Assembly (NCBI GenBank): GCA_023127875.1
Contig: JAGMFA010000124.1
Span: 1 to 6,190, forward strand
Reading direction: 5' to 3'
Source of the DNA: Candidatus Zixiibacteriota bacterium
GTDB taxonomy: Bacteria > Zixibacteria > MSB-5A5 > SM1-73
Length of the DNA: 6,190 bases
The notes under the pieces are model-generated. The model saw nothing but the letters and a program-made list of their open reading frames with translations. It ran no database searches and was not told the DNA's origin. Numbering within the stretch: the first letter of the stretch is position 1; each line of letters begins with the position of its first letter. A program made the position numbers and the translations under genes. Positions 4,460-6,190 of the stretch are shown piece by piece.

Positions 4460-5898
4460 TACCTTAAGAGTAGCATCTTCTTCGTTTCGCTATAATTTCC
4501 TGCTTTTAATTGATAGAAATAGATTCCGCTGGCGACCTCTTTCCCCAAATCATCTTTCCCGTCCCAGATGACTTCATAGTTTCCCGCCCTTTTCGGCCCA
4601 TCCACCAAGGTCCTCACCTTCTGCCCCAGAATATTATAGATTTTGAGGGATGTGTGGATGGGACGGTGAACTATGAACTGTGAACCATGAACGGTGAAGG
4701 GTATCTTGGTGGTAGGGTTAAACGGATTGGGATAGTTCTGCTTCAAGGAGAAGTGCGGGATTATCTGGGTTTCCTGATCTTCTTCTACGGCAGTGGGTGG
4801 AGAGCAAGCGATAACCGAGATGCTTGAACTATCATAATTGGCACAATAGATTTTGTTATTGGTGGAATCGTAAGCCAAAGCTATAGGGTAATCTACAAAG
4901 GGCACTGTGGCTATCACCGAATCACCCGCGCCATCAATGATGGTGACATTGTCACTTAGCGCATTGGCGCAGTAGATTTTATTGTTTTTGGAATTGTAGG
5001 CCAGAGCTAAAGGTGTAGAGCCCACCGCCAGTGTTGTTATTATGGAATTGCCTATACCATCGATAATAGAAACACTATTGCTTTGGGAGTTAGCACAATA
5101 AACTTTATTGTTTGTGGGATTATAGGCCAACGCGCAAGGATATGATTCGACTGAGACTATAGCTAACACGGTATCTCCAGTTCCATTGATTATGGTTACG
5201 GTGTGACTTGATATGTTTGTGCAGTAGATTTTGTTTTGTTGGAAATTATACACTAAAGAATAAGGGCCATCGCCAACAGGGACTGTGGTTCTCACTGTAT
5301 CACCATCTCCGTCTATTATACTAACGTTATCACTTCCCCCATTTGCACAATAGATTTTATTGTCTGTGGAGTTATAGACTAAATCTCTAGGAGCTAACCC
5401 TACCGAAACGGTGCGGAGGAGTGAATCAGTGGCTCCGTTAATGATACTCACATTGTGACTTTGACAATTTCCACAGTAGACTTTGTTGTCGATGGTATTA
5501 TGCACTAAAACGCGAGGATAAGAGCCCACTGTAATCGTGGTTATCACTGAATCGTCTGTTCCGTCAATAACGGTAACATTGCCTCTTTCAGCATTTGCAC
5601 AATAGATCTTGTCGTCAGTGCGATTATGGTCTAAGGGGTTAGAGGAAAGGAATTGACCAAGGCTACCCGCTGGCAGTGTGGCTATTACTGAGTCTTTTGC
5701 ACCATCCACAATAGTGACACTGTCCGTCCCGTCATAACCACAATAGATTTTATTGTCAGAAGGATTGTAAAGTAAAGCCGCAGGGTGGCCTACGACATCA
5801 ATGGTAACAATGACTGAGTCGGATTGCGCAATGCAGAGGGAGTAAAAAGAGAATGAAATGATGAACATAACAAAGACAAAACTGAGATTCTTACACAT
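4459..5898 (-). CDS. Secreted YVTN-like beta-propeller protein with T9SS sorting domain
   Basis: Of 479 residues, 1-24 form a signal peptide (MCKNLSFVFVMFIISFSFYS, cleavage probably after LCIA), although the Cys does not fit a lipobox well. Residues 27-366 hold eight tandem repeats of 42 residues (the second is 47). The pattern is DSVIATVxVGxxPxALxYNxxxNKIYCANxxSxNVxIIDG, close to YVTN beta-propeller repeats (NKIYVAN...VSVIDG), so an eight-bladed or seven-plus-one propeller is likely. Residues 383-479 match a T9SS type A sorting domain: NYPNPFNPTTKI, LKIYNILGQKVRTLVDG, YEVIWDGKDDLGKEVASGIYFYQLKAG, KKMLLLR. The protein should cross the outer membrane by T9SS and stay attached or be released; ligand and role are unknown. 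No enzyme motif is seen. Oddities: every blade has Cys where the family usually has Val (YCAN), and a heptamer DNA repeat encodes part of the sorting domain (about residues 400-412). The start is firm, with GAGGAGGAG just upstream. Confidence 0.92.
   Translation of the reverse strand: MCKNLSFVFVMFIISFSFYSLCIAQSDSVIVTIDVVGHPAALLYNPSDNKIYCGYDGTDSVTIVDGAKDSVIATLPAGSLGQFLSSNPLDHNRTDDKIYCANAERGNVTVIDGTDDSVITTITVGSYPRVLVHNTIDNKVYCGNCQSHNVSIINGATDSLLRTVSVGLAPRDLVYNSTDNKIYCANGGSDNVSIIDGDGDTVRTTVPVGDGPYSLVYNFQQNKIYCTNISSHTVTIINGTGDTVLAIVSVESYPCALAYNPTNNKVYCANSQSNSVSIIDGIGNSIITTLAVGSTPLALAYNSKNNKIYCANALSDNVTIIDGAGDSVIATVPFVDYPIALAYDSTNNKIYCANYDSSSISVIACSPPTAVEEDQETQIIPHFSLKQNYPNPFNPTTKIPFTVHGSQFIVHRPIHTSLKIYNILGQKVRTLVDGPKRAGNYEVIWDGKDDLGKEVASGIYFYQLKAGNYSETKKMLLLR
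4665..4699 (-). repeat. Five tandem heptamers inside the T9SS sorting domain
   Basis: On the plus strand the units are GGTGAAC, TATGAAC, TGTGAAC, CATGAAC and GGTGAAG, with consensus NRTGAAC. They encode FTVHGSQFIVHRP between two strands of the sorting domain. Seven is not a multiple of three, so gain or loss of one unit would shift the frame and remove the C-terminal sorting signal. Confidence 0.7.
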
Positions 5899-5901
5899 AG
5901 A

Positions 5902-5910
5902 CTCCTCCTC
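5902..5910 (-). promoter_or_regulatory. Strong Shine-Dalgarno site for the beta-propeller gene
   Basis: GAGGAGGAG on the minus strand ends three bases before the ATG (5898-5896), with AGGAGG placed 5 bases upstream of it. It fixes the start codon and predicts efficient translation. Confidence 0.85.
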
Positions 5911-5943
5911 AGACTGGATTTTTGGAATTATAGCATCAATTCT

Positions 5944-5972
5944 ATGATATTCTTTGAATGGCTTCTTGTCAA
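5944..5972 (-). promoter_or_regulatory. Sigma70-like promoter for the beta-propeller gene
   Basis: TTGACA (5972-5967), a 17-base spacer, then TATCAT (5949-5944) on the minus strand. Transcription would begin near 5937, leaving a leader of about 39 bases with the RBS at its end. This -35 hexamer and spacing are identical to those at 948-976. It is not the TTTG / TAnnTTTG form known for Bacteroidetes. Confidence 0.75.
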
Positions 5973-6007
5973 GGAAAAAATGGGGAGAAAGTTTCCCAAC
6001 AGATTAA

Positions 6008-6029
6008 ATGGTTCGACTCCGCTCACCAT
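6008..6029. repeat. Uninterrupted copy of the palindromic repeat found split in portal
   Basis: The 22-bp unit reads ATGGTTCGACT then CCGCTCACCAT. Its reverse complement is the same as the two ends of 1311-1356 with the 24-bp insert removed. Arms ATGGT/ACCAT pair; the centre pairs only partly. Just upstream, 5998-6011 (AACAGATTAAATGG) looks like a worn CGGATTAAACGG unit. Confidence 0.65.
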
Positions 6030-6034
6030 CTTCG

Positions 6035-6049
6035 ACGGATTAAACGGAT
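6035..6049 (+). repeat. CGGAT repeat, third copy
   Basis: ACGGATTAAACGGAT is identical to 4347-4361 and 13 of 15 identical to the minus-strand copy at 4441-4455. It shows that this is a dispersed family and not a feature of the convergent gap alone. Confidence 0.65.
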
Positions 6050-6059
6050 AAGAATGCAA

Positions 6060-6089
6060 ATGGCGAATGACGAATGAATGATGACGGAT
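6060..6089 (+). repeat. Tandem heptamer tract, ATGACGA type
   Basis: The units are ATGGCGA, ATGACGA, ATGAATG and ATGACGG, followed by AT. It is noncoding, upstream of the promoter at 5944-5972, and is the second heptamer tract of the window. The rest of the right end (6090-6190) shows no repeat, RNA or gene that I can support. Confidence 0.55.
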
Positions 6090-6190
6090 AAAGTCTTGTT
6101 GGAGGGACAAGTGTAGAGGAAGGCTTATGGTCTTCAACCAAATAAGTTAACATTCTCTGGTTCCACATAAGATCAAAATCCAGTTCTCAG

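Noticed and set aside
5928..6137. 69-residue minus-strand open frame
   Set aside because: Its peptide is a translation of the heptamer tract, the CGGAT repeat and the 22-bp palindrome, and it overlaps the promoter at 5944-5972. It is repeat-derived and not a gene.
6090..6190. Partial gene entering from the right edge
   Set aside because: Minus-strand frames meet a stop at or close to the edge, or give short peptides that run into repeat DNA; nothing recognisable.

Overview
The window looks like a chromosome fragment from a moderately AT-rich, repeat-laden bacterium of the FCB superphylum. It is more likely an uncultured candidate phylum (Zixibacteria, WOR-3/Stahlbacteria or KSB1 type) than a classic Bacteroidetes. 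The basis is the C-terminal domain of the minus-strand gene at 4459-5898, which has the NYPNPFNP ... KIYNILGQKVRTLVDG ... ASGIYFYQLKAG ... KKMLLLR pattern of type IX secretion (T9SS) type A sorting domains. Further support comes from secreted beta-repeat proteins and many short palindromic intergenic repeats. The phylum is inferred; no taxonomic marker gene is present.

Layout: (1) 1-893, minus strand: the 5' part of a secreted protein with a signal peptide and 54-57-residue repeats. It runs off the left edge and has a near-consensus promoter at 948-976. (2) 894-1282: no gene, but a cluster of inverted repeats, including a perfect 28-bp palindrome at 1211-1238. (3) 1283-2758, plus strand: a phage-type portal protein. 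(4) 2759-2874: a short gap with a 10-bp-arm hairpin. (5) 2875-4335, plus strand: a phage terminase large subunit with ATPase and nuclease motifs intact. (6) 4336-4458: the gap between convergent genes, holding a perfect 31-bp palindrome between two inverted copies of a CGGAT-rich repeat. (7) 4459-5898, minus strand: a secreted eight-repeat YVTN-like beta-propeller with a T9SS sorting domain, preceded by a strong ribosome binding site and a near-consensus promoter. (8) 5973-6190: repeats and no convincing gene.

The portal and terminase together would form a DNA-packaging motor: TerL pumps and cuts DNA, and the portal is the ring it docks on. They stand alone between two host-type secreted-protein genes. 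No capsid, protease, small terminase, tail or integrase gene is visible, and the order is portal before TerL, the reverse of the usual one. A prophage remnant, one locus of a split gene transfer agent, or a domesticated packaging pair are all possible.

The second theme is repeats inside genes. Both packaging genes carry short GC-rich palindromes inserted in frame. Portal and TerL share a 24-bp (8-codon) element encoding xDxRPSGR. In the portal this element sits inside another palindrome, whose uninterrupted copy is present at 6008-6029. This resembles the coding-sequence palindromic elements described in Rickettsia. The start of each packaging gene also lies in repeat-like sequence, so the true start codons are less certain than the rest of the genes.
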